From: Triops longicaudatus | Lineage: Eukaryota > Arthropoda > Branchiopoda > Notostraca > Triopsidae | DNA length: 64,000 nucleotides | Reading direction: 5' to 3' | Assembly: GCA_022885665.1 (NCBI GenBank) | Contig: JAGQDJ010000048.1 | Location: 248,001 to 312,000 of the forward strand | Part shown: positions 50,571 to 60,671 of the stretch, in pieces | How the letters are laid out: each line of letters begins with the position of its first letter | Position numbering within the stretch: position 1 is the stretch's first letter | Notes under the pieces: generated by a model | Databases searched by the model: none | Told to the model about the DNA's origin: nothing | What the model saw: the letters and a program-made list of their open reading frames with translations, nothing else | Program-made: the position numbers and the translations under genes

Positions 50571-52563
50571 TTAGTTGGCATTACCACATCGGATCATCAC
50601 TTTAATGGCACCGCCTTCGCCGGTTTTGGCCGCCGTGAAGGCCTTGACTGAATCTTCCAGTTGGAACCGATGAGTGATCAGAGGTTTCACATCAATTTTG
50701 CCCGTGGCAATCATATCCAACGCAATGGGATAGCTGAACCAAAACATTATCAGCTATTTCACTAATAAAACTACCCTTTATTTACCAGTTGGCGTAACGG
50801 AAAATTCCGCGGATATCCACTTCACGGACAGCGGCATTCACGACGGGAATGTTCACATTAGCCGGTCCTAGGCCGACTAATACCAGCATACCGCCGCTTT
50901 TGGTAGCCTTGTGAGAAATACGACATATAGATTTCGTGTCAAGGGTTCTTAGCTTACATAAATGCCAATCTGAATCGAAGATTCGGCGCCGCTGCACTCG
51001 ATGGTGATATTCGGTGCACCGCCCAGGGCCTTGACGATGTTTGCGGCATGCTCCTCTGACGAAGGACCGGCTTCAATCAAGTATGTGAAATCCGCTCCCA
51101 ACGATTTTGCAACGGATAAGCGGTTGGCCGAAATATCTAATCAAAATCAAAATTCTTCCCATGCTTTCCATACTATTTAGCCGAACTAACCCGTCATAAT
51201 CACGGATGAGGCGCCCATGGCTTTAGCTGTCAATAAGGACACCAAACCAATCGGTCCTGCCCCACAAATAAGTACAGTTTTGCCGATAGTAACACCAGCC
51301 CTGCGGCAAGCATGGACTCCAACTGAAAGAGGTTCCAACAAAGCGCCTTCTTCCAAAGTTACGTGGTCAGGTAACCTAACAATAAACGCTATTAATCCGC
51401 AAACAAAAATAATTACTATTTTGTCAGGAAAATATTTATTTGAAAGTTTAAAGACGAACCACGTCGATTATCAGACGTAAAATTGGTTAGAACATCCTTG
51501 AACTTTGGTGTATAAAAAAAAAAAAAAAATGTAGTAACTCTCTACGAACTTGAAGCAAAAGTCGGCCGCGTGGGTATAATATCTGCAAAGATTTCCGTGA
51601 ACAGGTGGAGTGGCGCAGAAAATGACATCCTTGCACAGATTGTAGCTGCCTTGTTTACAGAAATCGCAGTAGCGACAAGGAACTCCGGGCTCAATCGCTA
51701 CTCGATCGCCTGCAAAATACGATAACAAGTTAACAAAATTATTGATTTCAGGCGAAGTTGCGTAAAATGGTGCAGCAAATTCGGTGAATTCAACTTGGAA
51801 TCAAGAGTAACCATATAATATTGTTCACTGAAAAAGGAAGTACCTTTTTGGAGGTTCTTAACATTTTCTCCGCATTCGACAACGATACCAGCCGATTCGT
51901 GACCCAAAACCATCGGTTCTCGGACTACAAAGTCCCCAATAGCCCCTTTAGTCCAATACGATACATCAGAGCCGCAGATACCCACGGCTTGCATTTCAAG
52001 AAGAACCTCTGCAATAACATATGAATTAAAACGGAGCGATTTTTCAAATTTCGTTAAGTTTACCATTGGGACCGGGCTTCGGAAGCGGAATAGGTTCCTA
52101 CAAAGGAGGAAAGACGAATAATGAGAAATTTATTTCGTGCACTTTTTGGGAAGAGAACGTGACAGAGCAAGTTTGAGTTCGAATTTTGTTGCAAAAACAG
52201 TTTTGAATGTGCCCGCGCATTTTAACTGTACTATCAGTGGCCAAATATATTACATACTACGGTACAAAAATCTATGTGTAGAATTTACTGTACGCTTTAT
52301 TTTATTACGGACATTAAATGTTAATGTGAACTTAAGAGCAATTCCAACAAGTAAACAAGTATATAAGATAAAGAAGATAAAAGACTAGATAGCTTGTGAA
52401 ACCCTTCCACGGTTTCGAGTACCTATTCCTTCGTAAAAACATTTAATTTCGACGCACAATAAATTACGCGTAACCGTAATTCTTTAGACAAAGGGAGTAA
52501 TACTCTTACAATGCGAATATCATCCTTTTTGTGCAAGACAGCAGCTAAATTTTCGACAACCAT
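50571..52563 (-). CDS. SORD: Sorbitol dehydrogenase, 8 exons
   Basis: Zinc-dependent, NAD-dependent enzyme of the polyol pathway that oxidises sorbitol to fructose, a cytosolic tetramer of the medium-chain dehydrogenase family. Exons in gene order: 52510-52563, 52064-52097, 51844-52008, 51550-51709, 51191-51375, 50958-51136, 50786-50907 and 50571-50733, giving 353 residues; human has 357. Zinc ligands are Cys41 (GICGSDV), His66 and Glu67 (GHE); the family's Glu is in LLEPLSVG near 152. The Rossmann motif is CGAGPIGL. Other markers are GDRVAIEPG, FCATPPVHGNL, TIECSGAESSIQ, SGGMLVLVGLG, REVDIRGIFRY and KPLITHRF. The second exon is only 34 nt. An A16 run lies in the fourth intron. It shares a 245 bp head-to-head promoter with SNRPG. 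Confidence 0.96.
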
Positions 52564-52808
52564 TTTCAGCGACTTTACTTGCTAGCCTCTTCACGTCAAC
52601 ACACCTGACTTCACTGAATTTATCTCGTCGAGATCGACGGAACGGGGCGGTCTGCTGCATACGGCGGGCGAAAAAAAATCGATAGTAGCGCCACATAGTG
52701 CGATAAACGTGCAAGTGTTCGTTACTTGTGCGAACAACGCCGTGTGCTTGGTACAGGAAGCATTCTGAAAGATTGTTTTGGCACCCGGTTTTTTGAATCT
52801 TTCTGAAA
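52564..52808. promoter_or_regulatory. Bidirectional promoter between SORD and SNRPG
   Basis: Only 245 bp separate the two start codons, which point away from each other, so both 5' UTRs and core promoters must lie here. A GC-rich core (about 52625-52670) sits in the middle. I see no TATA box, in keeping with a housekeeping divergent promoter. Confidence 0.7.
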
Positions 52809-53726
52809 ATGAGCAAAGCACACCCTCCCGAGTTGAAGAAGTATATATATTTCTGTCTACTTTTTCTATGAGTGCTTAATTATTTTCATTTGTTTACAGG
52901 TTTATGGACAAAAAGCTGACATGTAAGTTTCAACGCGGTCAAACAACTTTTTTTGACATTTTTCCTAAATTAATCTTTCCGTGAGGATTTTGTTACATTA
53001 TTCTTATTTACTTAATGCACTTAATTCATCTATTACTCTCGTTTAGAAGAATTTACTGTAGGGAAATGTCTTTCTGTATTCTGAGTCGTTATATTCATTC
53101 TGAACGTAAAATTCTTTTCTTTTCACCGCCCCAATGCTTTGGGGACCAAAATATGCGTAACAAACGCTTTAATTATGTCACCCATTTTTTTTCTATTTAT
53201 AATCTTCAGAATATTTTCAGGACTATCTTGTTAGAGTAAAGAAATGCTCGAAAAACTCCTATTCTAGCTATTTGATGTGTGATTAAAATGCTAGACGAAA
53301 AAGTACCTCTTTCATTCAGAATTATATGTGGGCAACTTTACTGGGTAACCTAATCCGTTTTACTTTATTACGTAATCGTAAAGCTTAAGTTGTCAATGCT
53401 ATATAATATAATAGAAATGAAGTGTCAGATTTTTACGGTCTCTAATAATAATTAACTACTAACGTATTATAACTTCAAATATGTAGTGAAGCTCAACGGT
53501 GGTCGTAACGTGACCGGTACTTTGCGCGGTTTCGATCCCTTTATGAATCTGGTCTTAGACGAGGCTGTTGAACATTCCAAAGCCGGTCAACTCAATAACG
53601 TAGGGATGGTGGTAAGTGTAGTTTTCCTTCGTTAGCTATACAAAGAAATACTAACGTAATAAACCTTCACCATAGGTAATCCGCGGAAACAGCATAATCA
53701 TGGTGGAAGCATTAGAGCGCATTTAA
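52809..53726 (+). CDS. SNRPG: Small nuclear ribonucleoprotein G, 4 exons
   Basis: SmG protein, one of seven Sm proteins that form the ring on U1, U2, U4 and U5 snRNAs of the spliceosome. Exons 52809-52840, 52900-52922 (23 nt), 53487-53611 and 53676-53726 give exactly 76 residues, the human length. The sequence is nearly invariant: MSKAHPPELKK, FMDKKL, LKLNGGRNVTG and LRGFDPFMNLVLDE (Sm1), then VIRGNSIIMVEALERI (Sm2). The second exon is a microexon and is easily missed by gene finders. The third exon follows a 564 nt intron. It converges on PTCD3, with 63 bp between the two stops. No AATAAA follows; AATACA at 53751 is the only candidate signal. Confidence 0.97.
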
Positions 53727-53760
53727 ACGTCACTGTCAACCCTTTGAATCAATACAAGCG

Positions 53761-53766
53761 TTTATT
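53761..53766 (-). terminator. Poly(A) signal of PTCD3
   Basis: TTTATT on the plus strand, AATAAA on the minus strand, 24 bp after the PTCD3 stop. It lies between the PTCD3 and SNRPG stop codons, so cleavage would fall close to or inside SNRPG's 3' end. Confidence 0.6.
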
Positions 53767-53789
53767 TCTATCTTTCATTCCATGGAATA

Positions 53790-56424
53790 CTACATTTTGG
53801 ACCTCAAGTTTGCTATATCCGTCTCAGACAAGATTCCTTTGCTTTCAATCTCCTTGAGCCACTCTGCACACTCAGAGAAGCCGATGTCGATAGAATACTT
53901 TATGATCGCCTGCGGAAATTGAATAGAACACCATAAGAATAAGCTTGTTATTAATCTAATATTTACGCATACCGTAAGGACAGAGGGTTTGTTTTGATTA
54001 ATGGCTTCTGTAAGGTAATTCTTCACCGTGGATGACTGAGGAAAACCAGAAACAGTATCTGCCTCTGTAGACAATTTCTGGAACACTTTAGATGCATTCT
54101 TAAGTTGACCGTGCTTCACGCAGATATCAAGCAGGTCGCCCAAGATCTCTCCAGTCCAGCTGAAATTTGTGCGTATAAATTAATTTTACATTGTAACCAA
54201 CTATAATCCAAAGTACTGGAAATTGACAGCTTTGCCGACACTTTTCATTCCTTCCATGGTCTCCCAGATATTCCAAGCAGTATTAAAGCCTTGCTTTGCT
54301 TCCTCTGATTCGATATCTTTGTTGGATCTCGCCAAAAGGTGCAAGATATTTGCCACGGTTTTTTGCCGAGCGCCGAGGTCAAAATAAACAGCGTCGGTCC
54401 ATAAAGCAGGTAGTAATTCAACTGCGGTGTTCTGAATCACGACGTCCAAAATCGCCTAAAATCCGTCAAAAATTAAATAATTAAACGGTTCTATTCCATT
54501 GAAACTTACGTACCTCAAATACACTTGGCTCGGGTACGTAAATGTTAGGAACTAATTGACGGTAGGTTTCCATGACAGACTCCAAAGGCTCACAGTTACA
54601 AAGAACCATGAAATAATTCCGGCTGAAGGGAATATGGGGGATAAATTAGCAAATCAATGAAAGATCGAAGCAAAAAGCGACACTTACTAGTAGATAGACA
54701 TTTTAAGGGCGTCTGACATGTGTGTACCGAGTCCACCTTCTAACCTGTGTACGCGGCGAGCGATGTCACTATTCTGCATGTGATGATACGCAACTTCCAT
54801 TGCGCGCGGGAAGAAATAGGTGTCTTTTGCGTCTACTACTTCTGGAACGCCTTCCTTTTCCATCCGCTCGACGATGTCTATCAACACTGAGCTCGGGGGT
54901 CCCTCTAATTATTAAAAAAAAAATACTTAATAAAAAGGAATATCGTAAATAACGAAAAGTCGAATGAGTATTCAAGTTTAATAGACACGCTGCACTTACT
55001 GTCACGGCAGTAAATATTTAGAAGAAAATAATAGGATGCCAAACTTGGTTGGATTTCCAGGCTCTGGAACTCGGCGAGAATTTGAGTGGCATAGTTTTGG
55101 GCTTGACGGTTATTCGAGACGGCAGAGATGCTTTCCAGTGCGGCGTTTAGCGTTCTGATATTGGGAAGTAAGCTCTCGTTATGGATAGCTTGTAAAAGTT
55201 CCTGAAAGGGAATAATTAAGAAATAGTTCTGTTGCGAATTTTTCAACCTTTACCAAAACAAGATTCCATTTCATATCGCCACCTTCTTTTAAGTAGCCTG
55301 CGGCTATGATAAGACTATTGTATGTCTCAATGTCTAATTTGAGTGACTTTTCACGCGCTTCTTCATATTTTCTAAACGCCCCTTCCACATTATGGTAAGC
55401 AACATAGCCTCTAATGAGGGCGCAGTAATGCGCGCTCGTTTTGCTCTCGAATTCGTTGAAAATAACGTCAGCTAGGTTATTGTCCCTGGAAAACAAACAC
55501 TAATTAAATTTTCAAACAAACTGGGTAGGAGAACCTACTTCCAAGTTTTCGTTGGTTTCTCACGAAGTTTTGTATTGCTCTTGTACCACCTTTCTTGCGG
55601 AAGCTCAGCATCTAACGGATCTTCGCAGTTGTAAAGGCAAAGCATTTCAAAGAAACTTTGCTTCAAGTCATCGGAGATACCTATTACGACCATTGCCGGT
55701 ATTACTGCATTCTTAGTTACTTTCAATTAAAGAACATTTACCGCTGCTTGATGTTAATGCAGAATACACGTTGATGGCTTCGGCAACGCGGGCTTGCTTA
55801 ATTAATGCGCTTAAAATTTCTTCGTTGACTTCACTGCCTTCTGCATACTTCCATTTAGGTGAGAAAGCCTACGTAAAAACAAATAAGAACTTTAAATTCA
55901 ATGTAGCTGGAAATTAGTTTGTCTAGTACTGTGATAAAGGGCTCAGCCACTTTGTGGTTGAACAACTTCGAATGTTCATCCCGGATCCACATAGCTGCTT
56001 TTCGTCCAGATTCTTTGGCTAATGCATAGTTGCGCTTTGCGCCATTCGACAACGGGGTTAAATACGGATCATCGTGGTAGGTGTATTGTGGTCCAGTGCT
56101 ATCGACGCCAACGGTGCCGGCCAATGCCTGAACAGTCAAGAATGCCCAACAAATGTTAGAAATCAGTCAATGTTTAGTTCTATCCTGGCTGAGCTTGTTT
56201 CTTACTCTTAGAATATCAGTCGAGCTGCGTGGTATTCTTTTCGGTATTACAGGGATTTCTGAAATTGCCGATTGACTGTGGATGAAAAATTTCAAGTTCC
56301 CCAGCACATCGGTGGTCACCAAACTGTAGATTTTCACGCGAAAACGTTAAATTTTGCACAAAGTGAAATCTTAGAGTGATGAATACCTTTTGAAGCGCAA
56401 CGAATTTGCAAGTGTACTATACAT
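53790..56424 (-). CDS. PTCD3: Pentatricopeptide-repeat protein PTCD3 (mitoribosomal mS39), 12 exons
   Basis: Component mS39 of the small subunit of the mitochondrial ribosome, sitting at the mRNA entry channel. Exons in gene order: 56387-56424, 56206-56323, 55930-56127, 55742-55868, 55539-55680, 55254-55485, 55000-55201, 54688-54904, 54514-54622, 54217-54455, 53973-54159 and 53790-53909, all in phase, giving 642 residues; human has 689. The N-terminus MYSTLANSLRFKSL is basic and lacks acids, a likely import signal. The diagnostic N-terminal block is IPKRIP, ALAGTVGVDSTG, YHDDPYLTP and YALAKESGRKAAMW, then AEPF. PPR-like helical repeats follow (SAHYCALIRGYVAYHN, DIETYNSLIIAAGYL, QPSLASYYFLLNIY). 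The RNYF segment matches human RNFYYSKFF. The two shortest exons and the donor after AEPFIT were placed by alignment. Confidence 0.92.
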
Positions 56425-56822
56425 GATGAATGCAAACTAGTTATACGATAGCCACATGAGAAGAATCAGATCAGAGTTGTTTATATTCTCTGTTTGGCGA
56501 AAAGCACGAGGAGTCAAAATTGTTGTTCTTTGGCCGACTGCCTTGTGCTGCCACCTTTGATAGTTGGATGAACAGTGCGGAGAACTGCATGGAAAGATTT
56601 GTCGTGCTTATAATCTTGACTTAGTAGTTTTAGTTGTAGACGTCTGAAATGAAGAAAAAAAAATGAAAAATAATAATAAGAATTTAACTATTCTGAATTT
56701 CTTACTAGTCGTGATTTTTCTCACCGGTCTCAAAATTACGTACTTGGGGCAAAAATCTCCCATTGGTAATTAAGTGCCAGCGGGCCACGTGGCCAGGGTT
56801 CGTGTCGTATTTCTTTAAGACC

Positions 56823-56858
<36 letters not shown>

Positions 56859-57576
56859 GCGAAAACCGTGTGCGTGTTCCCTTCAATTATGCCCGATTCC
56901 CAGAGTACGCCGTACTTAAGAACTTTTTTTAAATCAATTGTATTTATTGCACATTTTTATATATAATGTATTGGCTTGTCATGCAATGATTTTTCTTTTG
57001 CTTGTTTCCGTGTTCACCATTTTTCAGAAAATCCGGTAGGGGGTCAAACACCCCATTTAGCCCTGGAAACAAGTAATTTATACTTGCATGAAAACCTTTT
57101 AAGCACGTTTAAATGTGTGGCCTCAATAACTCAGTAGTCGTTTACCATTAAATTATTGCTACAGTGTAAAGGTAAACGACGACTATTAAGGTTATAAAAC
57201 GCTTTATACCCAGAGAGCCAAAGCTGACAACGAGCAATGCTCACTTTGGGGGAAAGAAACTGAGCAGAAAAACCACAGTAATATATATTAATGAGTAATG
57301 TATTGGTGCAATGGATCATGCACAGTTTAACTTTTCCTAACCGTCGTCTGTATCAAACACTTTAGTTCTCTTTTGGTATCTATATCAAGCGGCTCCCCAG
57401 AAAGAGATTGCAGAAATGATCTTACGAAAATTAAATTCCCTCTTAGTAGTCTTTCCACAGACTGAACATGTTTAGTAAATACTCAATGACTACAGTTTTC
57501 ACAATATCTAAGTACCGTATTGCAATTACGTTCGTGACGATCGTTAAAAAATACACTGGCATCCCCCCACGTTAAA
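56425..57576. other. Intergenic, no gene
   Basis: PTCD3 promoter side followed by AT-rich sequence. A 32-base T run lies at 56825-56856. No coding or RNA signal is visible. Confidence 0.45.
56825..56856. repeat. Poly-T run of 32 bases
   Basis: Uninterrupted T tract, longer than the one at 25.6 kb. No retroelement body is recognisable on either side. Confidence 0.9.
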
Positions 57577-58004
57577 ATCGCCTAATGAATAGTAAAGCTG
57601 AAGTAACCTTGCAATTTTCTCCAATGAAATGCGCCATTCTGTGTAAAACAGGGACGTATATCGTAACTACTACGATCCGTTTGGAGAACGGTGCGTAACG
57701 CGAAATGCGAACACTCAGGTTTCCGGTTTTCTGTGCGCGATTGTTGTTGATCAGGCACGACTTAGATGTAGAGTGAGAAGAGAGACTACACTGATTTCGG
57801 AGGTACGTGTGCTTATTTGATTATTTGATTATTAATAACATATTTGATTATTGGCAGCGAAACCTTGTAATAATTGATTTAACACCAAATACGCCAAGAA
57901 AATCCTCTATCCCGATGCAATATGTATGTGGAACGAATAGTGATGATTTGACTAAACTCAATTCGAATACGAAACTTTTAGTACTGAAGCAAAATTACTT
58001 TTAA
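57577..58004 (+). pseudogene. Decayed tandem copy of the PAN-like gene
   Basis: Lies about 1 kb upstream of the intact copy and is collinear with it at base level. Segment 57577-57802 matches the second half of exon 58481-58789, including the splice donor at its end; 57899-58004 matches the start of exon 58865-59106, including the AG acceptor. One base is missing after CAILC relative to the intact copy (34 against 35 bases before the shared CTACGATCC), which breaks the frame: reading continues as KTGTYIV and meets TAA. In the second exon MQCVCGT has become MQYVCGT, losing a cysteine, and similarity fades. The first half of the first exon is not recognisable. An alternative is a sequencing error in a live copy, but the Cys loss and the fading tail argue for decay. 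Confidence 0.75.
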
Positions 58005-58364
58005 GTGTAGAAAGGGTAAAGTAATGCCAGGACAGCTTTTTAACTCGATATCTCCCTATCCAGTAGACTACAAAAGCTAAGGTTCAAACAAATTTGAAGA
58101 GAGTGCCCCCCAAAAAAATAATAAATAATAATTCCCTTTATGTGACAAATGTATGAATGTCCCCAATAAAGCGCTTAAGTGAATGACCATAAAATGTCTG
58201 TAAAACGTGACCATAAATGAGCAACGTGAGCACCTTACGGCTTCCCGGGTGCGTTACTAATCAGTCAGGTGGGAGCGCGCTAACGATTCACTTCTTCAGT
58301 TGCCATTGGTATCAGAAATAAAAATTTCTTACTACATTATCCGGAATATATGTTAAAAAAATGG

Positions 58365-58394
58365 TTATATATAATACATTATATATAATATATT
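58365..58394. repeat. TA-rich simple repeat
   Basis: An imperfect TATATAATA repeat, partly palindromic, about 90 bp before the PAN-like exon. Probably a simple low-complexity tract. Confidence 0.6.
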
Positions 58395-58480
58395 CAAGAA
58401 ATATTAGGGCGACAATCTTGACAATCTGTAAGTAAAGTAAAAAATAGGCGTGAAGGCCGATCGATAATTAAATTTTGTAG

Positions 58481-59106
58481 GCTTAGCATGTTTGGCGGAA
58501 AATACGGGGGAAATGACAAGGTCTCGATGTACATTTAAATCTGGGGGTACTTCGAATCTACAACAACTAATGAACAGCAGTACTGAAGTAACCTGGCAAT
58601 TTTCTTTAACGGCATGCGCCATTTTATGTGAGAAACAGAAATGTGTTTCGTACTCCTACGATCCATTCAATAACCAGTGTGTTACGCGGAACGTGAATAC
58701 CAAATTTCCGGGTTATCTTTGTGGATTGGCTGTGGATCAAGCAAGACTACGCTGTAATGTGAAAGGAGAAGCCTACGTTGCCTTCGGAGGTAGGTACAGT
58801 TTTGAGATCTTGGGCGAACTCAAAAAATATAATGAAAAATATTGATTTATTGCTAACACACCAGGAAAGTACTCGACTGCGATGCAGTGTGTTTGCGGGA
58901 CAGACAGGCAGGCAACTCGGATTAATTGGATAGTACACAATAATACACCCTCATATGATTGCGTCAACACTTGTACGGGACGTCCTTGCGTAATTAAAGT
59001 AGGACTCTTTGAAACATGCGGGGTTTGTAATGGTGATGAAAATATTTGCAAACCAGTTTATAGTTTAAACAATGTCTATGCTTCTATTTGCACACCAATT
59101 GCGTAA
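58481..59106 (+). CDS. Secreted cysteine-rich protein with PAN/apple-like domain, last two exons
   Basis: Probably an extracellular binding protein; the exact role is unknown. Two exons in phase, 58481-58789 and 58865-59106, encode about 183 residues. The first exon begins after a TTTTGTAG acceptor with LACLAENTG, which looks like the end of a signal peptide, so a short first exon with the start codon is missing; I could not find it convincingly in the 470 bp upstream. The pattern C-x3-C (CAILC), CVSYSYDPFNNQCV, YLCGL and RLRCNV is the spacing of PAN/apple modules (CxxxC, CxSFxY, Cx). The second exon adds MQCVCGT, DCVNTCTGRPCV, CGVCNGDENIC, a Cys-rich tail reminiscent of secreted lectin-like proteins. 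About 15 cysteines in total. A broken copy lies just upstream. Confidence 0.65.
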
Positions 59107-60671
59107 AGTCGGTGAGATTATAAACTAGGACGTTTTTATGTTTTTGCACTGTACTATGCTTGTTTTCAGAAATGAACTTTCACAAGTACCTTTTCAAGTT
59201 ACTATTTCACCTGTTTTACTAGCTCGTACGAAAGTTGTTTGGTGAAAGAAAATAAAAAAGTCATTACTGTAGAATTCCACAGAAAGTAAATGTAACGTGT
59301 ATTCGTCACTATAAAAATACTTTAACACCTGTAATGTCAACGCCTATCAAATGTACTGAGCAAAAACTTCACTATCCTGTCAATAAATCCAAAAAAAAAA
59401 AGAAAATTGAATCCTGATAAAAGCTTCCATTGCCCTAAAGCCTTTATTACTTCCCTGGTTGTTTTTGTTGCCGTACGAAAACGGTCCCTATGATAAAAAG
59501 CTGTCTATAAGCATAATTCTAAGTAGAAACAAGCTGGGTTTGCATTATGTTGCTTATCACGGCTTAAGGGTCTGCTTATATTATTAAGACTCGATAAACG
59601 TTAACAATAAAGCTTATGGTGCAAAAATGGCGATAACAAAGGACCGGCAAAACGCGCTATAGTTCGCAGTGACACGACATAGTCACGAGTAAGGCCCCAC
59701 CCTCCTCGAAGCTTGCATTTTCTTACGGGGAAAGTAGGCGAAATCGCAAATGTTCATAAAACTCATACTAACTCTTCTCCCTCCCCCCAGCACAAACCAT
59801 GATATGGCCCTGTCCATAAAGTATAGTAATATTGTTCGATATATCAAAGTTCGCTGTATCGAACCTTGTGGGTTTTGTTTATCAGGATCTTTCAACTTCT
59901 TCAAAATGTCTGACAACTTGCTACTCAAGGGCTCTACTATTGCGCCAATTACATGGCAAGAAATAGCGTATATTTTCAAATACATCCACCTTATTAGGGA
60001 AGTAAAGTCATTGTCATCCGATGTAAGCATGCATAAACAAAACCGACAGTAATTAAAACTATACTGGTGCCGCTTCCCTTTTTTTTCTCTGGGAACCATT
60101 TGTAGTTTTAGTACATCGTTTAGTGATGAAGCCATGCTGACCTTTTGTTTTCTTTTGTCCCATCTGTTGACAATCAATGCTCTCCCTTTTTTCAGCGCAC
60201 TCGTCCATACATACATGCAAACAAGCAAAATGCCCATAGGTAGGCCTCGTACAACGTGGCAAGACTATTCTGCCAACCTTAGTAAAGAAAGGCTCGGCAT
60301 CCCAGCTAATCTCCGAGCTAATGTCCGTGACCCAAGATAGGGCTGATTGGAGGACACTCCTAAGTTTACTCAAACCACGACCCGAGTAATAGGAACTGTG
60401 ATTTCGAAAATGTACCTATGTACATGAAACTAAACACGAGCTCTTTGGTGATCAGCCTACTCACTTCCTTGTTAAAATACGGTCTTGTTTGGATATTTGT
60501 TTTAAAAAAATTCGTACTTCAATCCTGTTCCTTGTGACCTTCAGATTAGATAGGGCTCAGTGGCGACCCACTTCGTAAATTGGTTTACTCTTTGAAAGCC
60601 AGAACCGCACGAGAAGTCCGTATTAACTTTGGCGGCTTGGCGACTTCGTACATTTCATTCAGTCACTGATC
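59107..60671. other. Intergenic; contains a retrotransposon remnant
   Basis: Space between the PAN-like gene and HDAC6. A minus-strand frame of 184 codons (59683-60237) and a plus frame 59750-60052 are open but show no family resemblance. The only recognisable item is the non-LTR retrotransposon tail at 60225-60389. Confidence 0.45.
60225..60389 (+). mobile_element. Remnant of a non-LTR retrotransposon ORF2 C-terminus
   Basis: Reads IGRPRTTWQDYSANLSKERL and then, in another frame, TQDRADWRTLLSLLKPRPE followed by a stop. The arrangement GRPRTTW-x-D ... A-x-DR-x-x-WR-x-L is the typical C-terminal end of LINE-type reverse transcriptase proteins. A frameshift separates the two halves (the first frame stops just after DPR), and no reverse transcriptase or endonuclease domain remains upstream. 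It is an old 5'-truncated insertion and cannot move. No target-site duplication was identified. Confidence 0.65.

Noticed and set aside
59683..60237. 184-codon minus-strand ORF before HDAC6
   Set aside because: Partly antisense to the retrotransposon remnant and without recognisable domains.
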